From contig NZ_LZMB01000575.1 of NCBI RefSeq assembly GCF_001673555.1, positions 1-34,512 of the forward strand: a stretch of 34,512 nucleotides of DNA. The letters run 5' to 3'. The position numbers were made by a program, and so were the translations under genes. The DNA comes from Mycobacterium sp. 1165178.9 (lineage in GTDB: Bacteria > Actinomycetota > Actinomycetes > Mycobacteriales > Mycobacteriaceae). Of the stretch, positions 7,879-14,488 are shown piece by piece (within the stretch, counting starts at the first letter, position 1; each line of letters begins with the position of its first letter). The notes below the pieces were generated by a model. That model made no database searches. It was not told the DNA's origin and saw only the letters and a list, made by a program, of their open reading frames with translations.

Positions 7879-8505
7879 TCAGCTAGCCGGCAAGCCCGCT
7901 TTGACCGCGGCCTCTTGCTTACGGGCGAGATCGAGCATGACATCGGCCGGCGTGGGATTGCCTATGACACAGTCGGACTCCAGGTCGACCATGGCCCTGC
8001 CCACGACGAACACCGCCTCGGAGATCTCCATCGGGTTGGACGGGTCGGTCCCCTGCCCGATCACCAAGAACCCGTTGGTGCCGACGTCGATGGGCTGCTG
8101 CTGCCCGTTGACCTTCTTGCCCACGACATCGCGCATGTTCGCCGCCGTCTGGGTGGCCGTGCCCGCGTCGGGAAACACCGCGATCGTGTCGATGATGGTG
8201 CGCTTACCGTCCGGATTCTTGAAGACCTGTCCCACGCCGGTGATGCCACTGGGGTTCTGGCTCGGCGGCCCGTCGGCGGTGGCATTCGGGCCGACGTCGC
8301 TGGGCTTGATCAGCAGGTGGCTGTAGTCCGCCGGCGCCCCCGGCGACGCCGGGCCCCCGCTGGCCGAGGAGCCCGAGGTCGCCGACGGCGAGGCCGAACC
8401 CGATGATGTGGTGGTGTTCTTGTCCCCGCCGCAGCCCACCACCGTCGCGCTGATCAACACCGCGGTAGCCGCCAACCCGAGCGCGGACGTCCGCACCATA
8501 TTCAT
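7879..8505 (-). CDS. Unrecognised exported lipoprotein
   Basis: A 208-aa protein with a lipoprotein signal peptide: a short charged start, a hydrophobic run, and lipobox TVVGC with Cys25. Residues about 30-60 are a Ser/Gly/Ala/Pro-rich linker of the kind common in mycobacterial lipoproteins. The mature part contains LLIKPSDVGPNA and DTIAVFPDAGTATQTAANM. It has only one further cysteine (in SDCVIG). I do not recognise the family and assign no function. The ribosome site AAAGGAG sits 6 bases before ATG 8505. A 174-base gap separates it from the mycofactocin-type SDR, so it may have its own promoter. A role in substrate binding or uptake for the surrounding oxidative genes is only a guess. Confidence 0.8.
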   Translation of the reverse strand: MNMVRTSALGLAATAVLISATVVGCGGDKNTTTSSGSASPSATSGSSASGGPASPGAPADYSHLLIKPSDVGPNATADGPPSQNPSGITGVGQVFKNPDGKRTIIDTIAVFPDAGTATQTAANMRDVVGKKVNGQQQPIDVGTNGFLVIGQGTDPSNPMEISEAVFVVGRAMVDLESDCVIGNPTPADVMLDLARKQEAAVKAGLPAS

Positions 8506-8679
8506 AAGGTTCTCCTTTTAGAAGTCAGCTATTTGTATCCCTTACCGCGCGCGTAGACACTGCGACACACGAAATCCGGCTGACGAACGAATGTCCATCT
8601 ACAGACCAGCCTATGGGCTTGACACCGATCTCAGTAAGTGCATTCGTTTGCCGGCGGCGTGGCTTTGCCCTTCGAAGTC
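8506..8679. other. 174-base gap between lipoprotein and SDR genes
   Basis: No open frame with a convincing ribosome site is seen here. The lipoprotein promoter should lie in the left half. An 8-bp perfect inverted repeat (AACGAATG at 8586-8593, CATTCGTT at 8641-8648) is present, but its 47-base spacing is too wide for a simple terminator or for an operator I would defend. Confidence 0.5.
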
Positions 8680-9498
8680 CTAGTTGATGGTGACTCCCGC
8701 GTCGACCTTGAACTGCAGTCCCGTCACATAGCGTGACTCGTCGGAGAGCAGGAACAAAACCGCGTGACTGACTTCCGCGGGTTCGACGGCCGGTGTGGGC
8801 ATCGCGTTGACAAAGATGGGAATCAGGTCGGACCGCCGTTCGCCCAGCAGGAGCCCGAATGACGACGGGATCATTCCCGTCGGAACACCGGTCGGCAGCA
8901 CGGCGTTGACGCGCACGTTCTGTGCCGCCAATTCGTTGGCCAGGGCCAGTGTCACGCCGACCACGCCGTATTTGGCCGCCGTGTAGGGCGTCTGTAGCGG
9001 GAAGCCTTTGATGGCACCCGCGGAGCTGACGTTGACCAGGCTGCCACCGCCCTGGCTGAGCAAGTGGGGTATCGCCGCGGCGCAGGTGTTCCATACCCCG
9101 ATGAGATTGATGTCGACCACCGTGCGCCACTGCTCGGCAGTCGTCTCGTCCCAAGACGCCACCGTGAGCACGCCGGCATTGGCCACGGCGCCGTCGAGAC
9201 CTCCGAGCTCGGCGACGCCGTTATCGACCGCGGAGCGCAACCGCTCCTCGTCGCGAACGTCGACGACACGGCTGACGCAGCGCACCCCGAAATTCTCTAC
9301 TAGCCTTACTGTTTCGGCCAGGTCGTCTTCCGTAGCCAGGGGATACTCGATCTGCGGTAGCGATTGGCAGATGTCGAGCAGGATGAGGTCGGCCCCCTCT
9401 TGGGCAAGCCGCAAGGCGTGGCTGCGGCCCAAACCGCGGGCGGCGCCGGTAACCACAATTCGCTTACCGGCGACACGGCCGCTTATTGCTCGCTCCAC
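8680..9498 (-). CDS. Mycofactocin-type short-chain dehydrogenase
   Basis: A 272-aa SDR. After the cofactor motif TGAARGLG (residues about 17-24) it carries an insertion beginning DICQSLPQIEYPLATEDDL, which is diagnostic of the SDR subfamily whose tightly held NAD is re-oxidised by the peptide cofactor mycofactocin. The catalytic pair is in YTAAK and the Ser in NVSSAG. Such enzymes oxidise alcohols, a logical step after P450 hydroxylation. I chose GTG 9498 because the longer frame (from 9567) would bury 85 bases in the upstream gene and adds residues foreign to the family. With GTG 9498 the overlap with the DapB-like gene is 16 bases. No mycofactocin biosynthesis genes are in the window, so the cofactor must be supplied from elsewhere. 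Confidence 0.87.
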   Translation of the reverse strand: MERAISGRVAGKRIVVTGAARGLGRSHALRLAQEGADLILLDICQSLPQIEYPLATEDDLAETVRLVENFGVRCVSRVVDVRDEERLRSAVDNGVAELGGLDGAVANAGVLTVASWDETTAEQWRTVVDINLIGVWNTCAAAIPHLLSQGGGSLVNVSSAGAIKGFPLQTPYTAAKYGVVGVTLALANELAAQNVRVNAVLPTGVPTGMIPSSFGLLLGERRSDLIPIFVNAMPTPAVEPAEVSHAVLFLLSDESRYVTGLQFKVDAGVTIN

Positions 9499-10565
9499 AT
9501 CAGCCCGCGCATCGTTGCGGACAACGGAACATCCTCGACACCGACGAGCCCCTGGGGGGCGCGGCATACCCAGTCGATCGCGTTGACGACGCGGCCGGCC
9601 GTTGAAATGCAGCCGGCATCAGTGGAATCGAACAGCGGGTGGGAGACGTGGGTGTTGATTTCGACCCGCGGTTCACCCTCCACGACGACGCGATGCACTC
9701 CGGTATGACCCTCGGGTGGGAATTCCCAGTCGGGCGCGGCTGCGGCGGTGAGCCTGGTGACGTGTTCGAGCGTGATCACCGGCTCGCCGTCGCGCACTCC
9801 CTCGGTGGCGAAGCGCACCGCGGCCATCCGCCCCGGCTGCACCGTCATCATGGTGCAGTCGATGCGCTCCGACGTGTACCAAGGTTCGATGCGCTGACGC
9901 ACGTCGTCGAGCTTGATATCGAGATTGTCCGCCAGGCCGCGGACCTGCCCACCCCACATCGCCACGATCACCCCGGGCAAGAACATCATCGGCGTGTCGT
10001 CGTCCGGAGCTGAGCCGAAACCCATTGCGGCACCGGTGAACTCGGCGTCGTCGTAGTTTCCGTAGTCGAAGATCTCCTGCACGGTGATCGATGAGACCCG
10101 TGTGGTCAGGCTGACCGCGGAGTGCACCAGCGTGTCTCCGGAGAATCCGGGGTCGATGCCGTTGACGTAAAGCGAGGCGTCGCCGGCCGCGCAGGCACGC
10201 TCCAGGGGCTCCTGCAACCAATCGTCGGCGTGGCGGGGCGTGACCAACCAGACCATCGACGTGCCGACCACATTCGTACCCGCCGAGAGGAACTTGGACA
10301 TCTGCTCGATGGCTTCCATCGGCCGGGTCTCGCCCTGCGACGTGTAAACCACGCAGTCGGCGGCGAGGCCCACCAGCGCGTCGATGTCGTCGGTGGCAAC
10401 GATCCCGGTCGGTTTGTCCAGCCCGCACAACTGCGCCGCGTCCTGACCGACCTTCTCCGCGCTGGCGGCGTGCACGCCGACCAGTTCGAGGTCAGGTCTG
10501 CCGATGATGGCACGCAACGAATGCCGGCCGACATTTCCGGTGGAAAATTGAATGACTCTGCGCAC
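9483..10565 (-). CDS. DapB-like NAD(P)-dependent oxidoreductase, copy 1
   Basis: A 360-aa protein with an N-terminal Rossmann fold (VIQFSTGNVGRHSLRAI, nucleotide motif TGNVG near residues 9-13). Family-typical motifs DCVVY, NVVGT and GIDPGF follow. The fold resembles dihydrodipicolinate reductase and 2,4-diaminopentanoate dehydrogenase; databases often call such proteins NAD(P)H-dependent amine dehydrogenase family. The real substrate of the mycobacterial paralogues is not known to me. The start is GTG 10565 with GAGG 8 bases upstream. It lies in a minus-strand unit between a classical SDR (65-base gap upstream) and the mycofactocin-type SDR (overlap downstream), which suggests consecutive redox steps on one substrate. 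Confidence 0.82.
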   Translation of the reverse strand: MRRVIQFSTGNVGRHSLRAIIGRPDLELVGVHAASAEKVGQDAAQLCGLDKPTGIVATDDIDALVGLAADCVVYTSQGETRPMEAIEQMSKFLSAGTNVVGTSMVWLVTPRHADDWLQEPLERACAAGDASLYVNGIDPGFSGDTLVHSAVSLTTRVSSITVQEIFDYGNYDDAEFTGAAMGFGSAPDDDTPMMFLPGVIVAMWGGQVRGLADNLDIKLDDVRQRIEPWYTSERIDCTMMTVQPGRMAAVRFATEGVRDGEPVITLEHVTRLTAAAAPDWEFPPEGHTGVHRVVVEGEPRVEINTHVSHPLFDSTDAGCISTAGRVVNAIDWVCRAPQGLVGVEDVPLSATMRGLMWSEQ

Positions 10566-10630
10566 GGCTAGCCTCGTTCTTCCGGCGGTGGGTGAAGACC
10601 CATCATGACGCGTTCACATCCGCCGCAGGG

Positions 10631-11419
10631 TCAGTAATCCGGTATCGGCAACGGCGAATTGTTCGAGTCGATGCCGCCGTCCACGTGAAAAGTCGCGTTG
10701 GTCGCATAACAATCGCGGGTGGACAGATACACCGCCAGCCGTCCGAGGTCCTCGACGTCGCCCAGCCGGTGCAGGGGTGTGGCCTCTTGCATCTTCTCCA
10801 GCGACCCCGGCATCAGGTCCAGGCTGCCCTTCAGACCGTCGGTGGCGAATGATCCCAGGGCGATGGCGTTGACGCGAATCTTCGGGGCGAGTTCCTGCGC
10901 CATGGCGCGGGTGAGCGCTTCGAGGCCACCCTTCGCAACGCAATAGGCGGTCAGCGCCCGGATGCCGAACCGAGCCGAGCCCGACGAGATGTTGATGATG
11001 GAGCCGCGTCCGGCGCTGAGCATGTGCGGGGCCGCCAACTGACTCATGATGAAGGCCGACGTCACGCACCAGTCGAACGTATGCCGGAAATCCTCGTCGG
11101 TGATATCCAGGAATCGCGCGTAGGTGGAACCGCCGACATTGTTGACCAGGATGTCGATGCGGCCGAACCGATCCATGGCGCTATTCACGACGCGCTCTGA
11201 ATCTGGACGGCTCATCGCATCCGCTACGAGCGCCAGACCCTTGCCGCCCGCGGCCTCGATACCCTCAATCGTGCCAACGATATCCGCCTCGGTGCGTGCG
11301 GTCCCGACGACCGTGGCGCCCGCCTCCGCCAAGACGCGGGCGATGCCTGCTCCGACACCCTTGCCGGCGCCGGTGACGATCGCGACTTGCCCGTCCAGCC
11401 GGAACTGCTCCAATGCCAT
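10631..11419 (-). CDS. Classical short-chain dehydrogenase/reductase
   Basis: A 262-aa SDR of FabG-like size. It has the cofactor motif TGAGKGVG, the core NNVGG (a variant of NNAG), the Ser in NISSGS and the catalytic YCVAK. The C-terminal HVDGG motif ends the fold. I start it at ATG 11419 (MALEQFRLDGQ), which has GGGAG about 8 bases upstream and lies about 28 bases below a good promoter. The open frame continues 48 codons further back, but that extension would include the promoter and operator. First gene of a three-gene minus-strand unit. Substrate unknown; SDRs of this type reduce or oxidise hydroxy/keto groups. Confidence 0.87.
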   Translation of the reverse strand: MALEQFRLDGQVAIVTGAGKGVGAGIARVLAEAGATVVGTARTEADIVGTIEGIEAAGGKGLALVADAMSRPDSERVVNSAMDRFGRIDILVNNVGGSTYARFLDITDEDFRHTFDWCVTSAFIMSQLAAPHMLSAGRGSIINISSGSARFGIRALTAYCVAKGGLEALTRAMAQELAPKIRVNAIALGSFATDGLKGSLDLMPGSLEKMQEATPLHRLGDVEDLGRLAVYLSTRDCYATNATFHVDGGIDSNNSPLPIPDY

Positions 11420-11453
11420 GCCGGGCTCCCTCGATCGAATGTGTGCGCCGTTC

Positions 11454-11482
11454 AATCTAGGAAGATTGCTGACTAAAGTCAA
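11454..11482 (-). promoter_or_regulatory. Promoter of the SDR/DapB-like/mycofactocin-SDR unit
   Basis: Read on the minus strand: -35 TTGACT (11482-11477), a 17-base spacer, then -10 TAGATT (11459-11454). The start of transcription should fall near 11447, giving a leader of about 28 bases with GGGAG before ATG 11419. The -35 overlaps the palindrome at 11470-11481, so a repressor bound there would exclude RNA polymerase. Predicted from consensus match and spacing only. Confidence 0.6.
11470..11481. promoter_or_regulatory. Operator site A, TGACTnnAGTCA
   Basis: TGACT-AA-AGTCA is a perfect 5-bp inverted repeat with a 2-base centre, overlapping the -35 element of the SDR promoter in the 206-base gap between that gene and the divergent TetR gene at 11626. 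The same pattern recurs at 13534-13549 (extended, perfect) and 13428-13441 (one mismatch). A TetR-family site is the natural interpretation. Confidence 0.6.
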
Positions 11483-11625
11483 CGAATCTATGATCCCGAT
11501 ATCGATCGTCGTCCGGATGGTCCGACAATGCTCAAGTTGTGCAAGCCTTTTTGGCCGAGACACGGCATACTGGTCGGGTTAGCCTCGAAGCTCTTACATG
11601 AGCCAGGTCAACCGTGAGGAAAGCA

Positions 11626-12225
11626 ATGGCTGTGACGGATCGGCTGTCGGCACGAGAAGCCAAGCGCCTGCAGACGCGGGAGCGTTTGATGGGCGCGGCG
11701 ATCGCGGAGTTCGCGCGCGCCGGCATGGCCGAAGCCGACGTGGCTGCCATTGTGGCCGCGGCGGGCGTCGCCCACGGAACCTTCTTCTTCCACTTCCCCA
11801 CCAAGGAGCATGTGCTGCTCGAGCTGGAGCGCCGCGAAGAGGACCGCATTGCCAAGCAGTACGCGCAATTCTTGAAGTCCAAGCACGACCTGGTTTCCGC
11901 GCTGAATGAAGCGGTCCGCCTGGTGGTCGGATTGGAGCGCCGACTGGGCGATCGGCTCTTCAATGACTTTCTCGCGCTGCATTTCTCCCAGACCCGACCG
12001 CAGGCCGAAGATGGCAGGGATCACCCGCTGATCGTGCTCGTCGCGCAGGAGATCGCGCAGGCCCAAGAACGCGGCGAGACGGATTCGGATGTGGACCCCA
12101 TGAACAGCGCGGTGTTCTTCTTGCTGGGTCTCTACGCCCTGTTGATCACAACCAGCCACTGGCCGACTGGCCACACCCTGCTGGAAGACTACGTCGCGAG
12201 GACGCTGCGCGGCTTGAAGCCCTGA
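11626..12225 (+). CDS. TetR-family regulator (candidate regulator of the TGACTnnAGTCA sites)
   Basis: A 199-aa TetR-type protein. The helix-turn-helix covers residues about 12-60: RERLMGAAIAEFARAGM, then VAAIVAAAGVAHGTFFFHF and the FPTKEHVL segment. The remainder is helical with a hydrophobic stretch (FFLLGLYALLI) likely to be part of the ligand pocket or dimer face. I prefer ATG 11626 over GTG 11614 because GAGG ends 6 bases before ATG 11626. It is divergent from the SDR unit and separated from the minus-strand DapB-like gene by only 20 bases, tail to tail. Its location between two promoter regions that share a palindrome makes it the obvious candidate regulator of both. Its ligand is unknown. 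Confidence 0.88.
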   Translation: MAVTDRLSAREAKRLQTRERLMGAAIAEFARAGMAEADVAAIVAAAGVAHGTFFFHFPTKEHVLLELERREEDRIAKQYAQFLKSKHDLVSALNEAVRLVVGLERRLGDRLFNDFLALHFSQTRPQAEDGRDHPLIVLVAQEIAQAQERGETDSDVDPMNSAVFFLLGLYALLITTSHWPTGHTLLEDYVARTLRGLKP

Positions 12226-12245
12226 CCCCGCAAGGTCTTTCGCGG

Positions 12246-13346
12246 CTAGCGCACCACGCCGAGCAACGGCACGAGTCCCAGTTCTTTGTGGGTGAGGAAG
12301 CCCGGCGCGGCATCGCAGACGGCGGGAACCGTGTTCGCCGGGCCCATCGCGGTCCAGGTGTAGCCCGGCCTGGGGTAGTTGCCCTGCGGGTCGGCCGGCG
12401 CCTGCAGGATCAGCTCGGTGGGCTCGTCGCCCTCGATCACGATGCGGTAGTGATGGTGGCCGCCCCAATCCGGCTGCGGCTCAATGGCATCGTAAGAGTC
12501 CATGGTGTACATCTCGTGGAAGGTGATGAGGGGCTTGTTGTCGACCCACGTCGTCCACTTGTGATGCTGCGAGGCGACGGTACCTTTTTTGATCGTGCCC
12601 TTGAAGCCCGGCATGTCGCTGGACGGCCCGCCCTCGTAGGGGATGTCCCGGATCGCGGTGCCCAGTTCGACTTCCGTCGTGTATTTGTCGACGGTCTTCC
12701 CTAGCCCGTCGACCACCATGGCCATCGATTGCGCGAAAAGTGGCCAGGCGTTGCCCAGCAGATTCGGTCCCGCCCTGAACTCTTCGGGGGTGTTCCCCAT
12801 CCCCATCTCGTGCAGGTACTTCAGCGTGTCCTTGCCGAAGTTCACCACCTCGTAGATGTGGATGGAGTCGATTCGGCTGACGATGCGGGCGAGCGTCAGA
12901 ACCAGGAGGTCACCGGCAAAACCGGGGTTGACACCTCCGGCGTGGAACGACGTCCCGCCCTCGTGGCATGCCGCATCGATCTTGTCGATGTCGGCCTGGC
13001 TGTGCTCGGTGCGAAACCACCATGCACCCCCGGATGCGACAACATTCTTGCCCGAGCGCAGCAGGCGGCAGACCTCGTCGGGATCCGACCACAACGGCGC
13101 GTAGAACACGCAATCGGCGTCGAGGGCTTCGATTTCCGCCTTGTCGGTGGTGGCGAGCACCCCGATAGGCGAGACACCGACCAGTTCACCCGCGTCCTTG
13201 CCCACCTTCTCCGGGCGGTTGCAGAGCACCCCGACCACCTCGTAGGCGGGGTTGTGCGCGAAATGGCGCAACGCGATCGTGCCGACGTTGCCTACGCCCC
13301 ATTGGATAACGCGATATTTCTTCTCGGCCGGCGAGTTGAGCGTCAT
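12246..13346 (-). CDS. DapB-like NAD(P)-dependent oxidoreductase, copy 2
   Basis: A 366-aa member of the same family as the genes at 9483 and 18155, but clearly diverged: Rossmann motif QWGVGNVG, then DCVFYAP, NVVAS and GGVNPGFAGDLL in place of the forms in the other copies. The mid region is rich in His and Trp (HHKWTTWVDNK, WGGHHHYRIV). The start is ATG 13346, with GGAG 6 bases upstream and a promoter further up; the 49 codons of open frame before it cover that promoter and are discarded. It is transcribed alone on the minus strand, divergent from the ten-gene operon. Substrate unknown. Confidence 0.83.
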   Translation of the reverse strand: MTLNSPAEKKYRVIQWGVGNVGTIALRHFAHNPAYEVVGVLCNRPEKVGKDAGELVGVSPIGVLATTDKAEIEALDADCVFYAPLWSDPDEVCRLLRSGKNVVASGGAWWFRTEHSQADIDKIDAACHEGGTSFHAGGVNPGFAGDLLVLTLARIVSRIDSIHIYEVVNFGKDTLKYLHEMGMGNTPEEFRAGPNLLGNAWPLFAQSMAMVVDGLGKTVDKYTTEVELGTAIRDIPYEGGPSSDMPGFKGTIKKGTVASQHHKWTTWVDNKPLITFHEMYTMDSYDAIEPQPDWGGHHHYRIVIEGDEPTELILQAPADPQGNYPRPGYTWTAMGPANTVPAVCDAAPGFLTHKELGLVPLLGVVR

Positions 13347-13387
13347 TGCTACTCCTTTACATGGCCGGACGCGCTGAGCGCTCGCTG

Positions 13388-13417
13388 AGCGTAGGCGTCC
13401 CCGAAATGCTGTGTCAA
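13388..13417 (-). promoter_or_regulatory. Promoter of DapB-like copy 2
   Basis: On the minus strand a perfect -35 TTGACA (13417-13412) is followed, after 18 bases, by TACGCT (13393-13388), which fits the mycobacterial TAnnnT -10 pattern. The leader to ATG 13346 is about 35 bases and contains the ribosome site AAAGGAG. Palindromic site C lies 11 bases upstream of the -35. Predicted from sequence only. Confidence 0.5.
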
Positions 13418-13427
13418 CGATCTGAAG

Positions 13428-13441
13428 CTGACTTTTGTCAG
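13428..13441. promoter_or_regulatory. Operator site C, imperfect TGACTnnAGTCA
   Basis: CTGAC-TTTT-GTCAG is a 5-bp perfect inverted repeat. Aligned to sites A and B it reads TGACT-tt-tGTCA, one base off the TGACTnnAGTCA pattern, and like site B it is preceded by GC. It sits just upstream of the DapB-like copy 2 promoter in the 243-base divergent region. Confidence 0.5.
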
Positions 13442-13533
13442 TTGAACCAGCGCGAAAGCGTGACTCGTCCGGCGGCAGTCGACATGAATCCAACCGCTGT
13501 GGACACCGTAGAGGTGCTTGCTCGACCTCTTCT

Positions 13534-13549
13534 GCTGACTGCAGTCAGC
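13534..13549. promoter_or_regulatory. Operator site B, perfect 16-bp palindrome, with adjacent -10
   Basis: GCTGACTGCAGTCAGC is identical to its reverse complement over all 16 bases and contains the TGACTnnAGTCA core. A TATAGT hexamer at 13554-13559 follows 4 bases later and fits a -10 element for the plus-strand operon beginning at GTG 13590. The palindrome therefore covers the spacer and part of the -35 region, the expected place for a repressor site. The -35 itself is weak. Confidence 0.65.
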
Positions 13550-13589
13550 CTGTTATAGTGCAGACGCCGATCCAACCACTGGAGGGTTC

Positions 13590-14300
13590 GTGAATCTGCC
13601 GAAGCTCGAGTCAACCGGCGCCGCGCAGGCGAGCCTGACCATCGACGAGCACATGGAACGCTCGCAATTCGCGCAGCGTCAGGCCGACAAATGGCTTATC
13701 TCCGGCAGTCTGCTGATCGGCACCGCGGCGCTCGGCATCTTCGGCCTGCCGCTATTCCTTTGGGGAGTGCGGTTGCTGCGCCGTGCCCAACGCGACGGCC
13801 TCTCGGTGCGGCCCATGCTGGTCACGTTGCTCGGCTACCTCGTGATCATCGACGCCGCGATCAACACCGTCGGATGGGCGCTCGACCTGATGGCAAACCA
13901 CACCATTCTGGCCCGCGTGCTGCTCAACGGCTGGGGCAACATGTTCGACGCCGGCTACTTCTGGCATTACAACGAGTTGTGGGTGGGCGGCGCGGCCGGC
14001 CCCGGCGAAAAGGCCTTGGAAGTCGGTCTGATCCTGACCGTCTTCACGATGCGCATCGCGGCCGCCATCGGGTTCCTGCAGATGAAGCGCTGGGGCCATC
14101 AGTGGATGGTCATCACCTGCTGGATGGGCGTGGTCATCTGGATCACCTATGTCTTCAACATGACCATGTTCGCCGACGTGCGCTTCGCCGGCGTCGTGCT
14201 GCCGGTCGTCGGATGGTGGCTCTACGACATCTTCTACATCACCCCGTTCCTGGCCATCCCCTACCTGCACACCGTCAACCGCGAGCTCTTCTCCGACTGA
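13590..14300 (+). CDS. Polytopic membrane protein A1, unrecognised family
   Basis: A 236-aa inner-membrane protein with about five to six transmembrane segments (roughly residues 36-60, 76-98, 143-165, 171-191 and 198-224, with an aromatic, possibly re-entrant stretch at 114-135). It is a close paralogue of the protein at 16991-17686: residues 114-142 are identical in both and the last two thirds are nearly so, while the first 33 residues differ. Polar residues kept in both copies include His104, His126, Glu129, His170, Asp196, Asp213 and His227, a set that could bind metal. Start GTG 13590 follows GGAGGG. I know no function for this family. First gene of a ten-gene operon that includes a NorQ/NorD-type pair, so I infer a subunit of a membrane enzyme. 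Confidence 0.85.
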   Translation: MNLPKLESTGAAQASLTIDEHMERSQFAQRQADKWLISGSLLIGTAALGIFGLPLFLWGVRLLRRAQRDGLSVRPMLVTLLGYLVIIDAAINTVGWALDLMANHTILARVLLNGWGNMFDAGYFWHYNELWVGGAAGPGEKALEVGLILTVFTMRIAAAIGFLQMKRWGHQWMVITCWMGVVIWITYVFNMTMFADVRFAGVVLPVVGWWLYDIFYITPFLAIPYLHTVNRELFSD

Positions 14301-14344
14301 AATGCGCGAGCTGAAATCCACTACGTCACCGAGGAAGTCACATC

Positions 14345-14449
14345 ATGGGTTATCTGTGGGAGATCCTTCGCTACGTCGCCGCGTGGGGCGGCACGGGCTT
14401 GATCATCTGGTTCTGGTACTGGCTGTTCTCCAACATCGGCACGTTCTGA
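14345..14449 (+). CDS. 34-aa Trp-rich single-span membrane peptide
   Basis: MGYLWEILRYVAAWGGTGLI continues with IWFWYWLFSNIGTF, then TGA. Five of 34 residues are Trp and six more are Phe or Tyr, and residues about 11-29 form one membrane span. A proper ribosome site (GAGGAAG, 8 bases before ATG) and its position 44 bases after A1 and 39 bases before the VWA gene show it is a real gene, although it is short enough to be missed by routine annotation. Tiny single-span subunits of this kind (for example CydX in cytochrome bd oxidase) stabilise cofactor-bearing membrane enzymes. By analogy it may be an accessory subunit of the A1/A2 complex. No homologue is recognised by eye. Confidence 0.75.
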   Translation: MGYLWEILRYVAAWGGTGLIIWFWYWLFSNIGTF

Positions 14450-14488
14450 GCGGCGGGCCGGGTAGGCGGGACGCGCGGGATCCTGGCA

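Noticed and set aside
8586-8648. 8-bp inverted repeat AACGAATG/CATTCGTT
   Set aside because: The arms are 47 bases apart and match neither operator pattern in the window. This could be chance in 174 bases.
9499-9567. Longer N-terminus for the mycofactocin-type SDR (start at 9567)
   Set aside because: It would add 23 residues that are foreign to the family and increase overlap with the DapB-like gene to 85 bases. GTG 9498 fits the family start.
10589-10602. Small hairpin TGGGT-GAAG-ACCCA between the SDR and DapB-like genes
   Set aside because: A 5-bp stem without a U-run is too weak to call a terminator. The genes look co-transcribed.
12226-12245. Possible terminator between the convergent TetR and DapB-like genes
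   Set aside because: Only a 4-bp perfect stem (CCGC/GCGG) with a mismatched interior and no U-tract.
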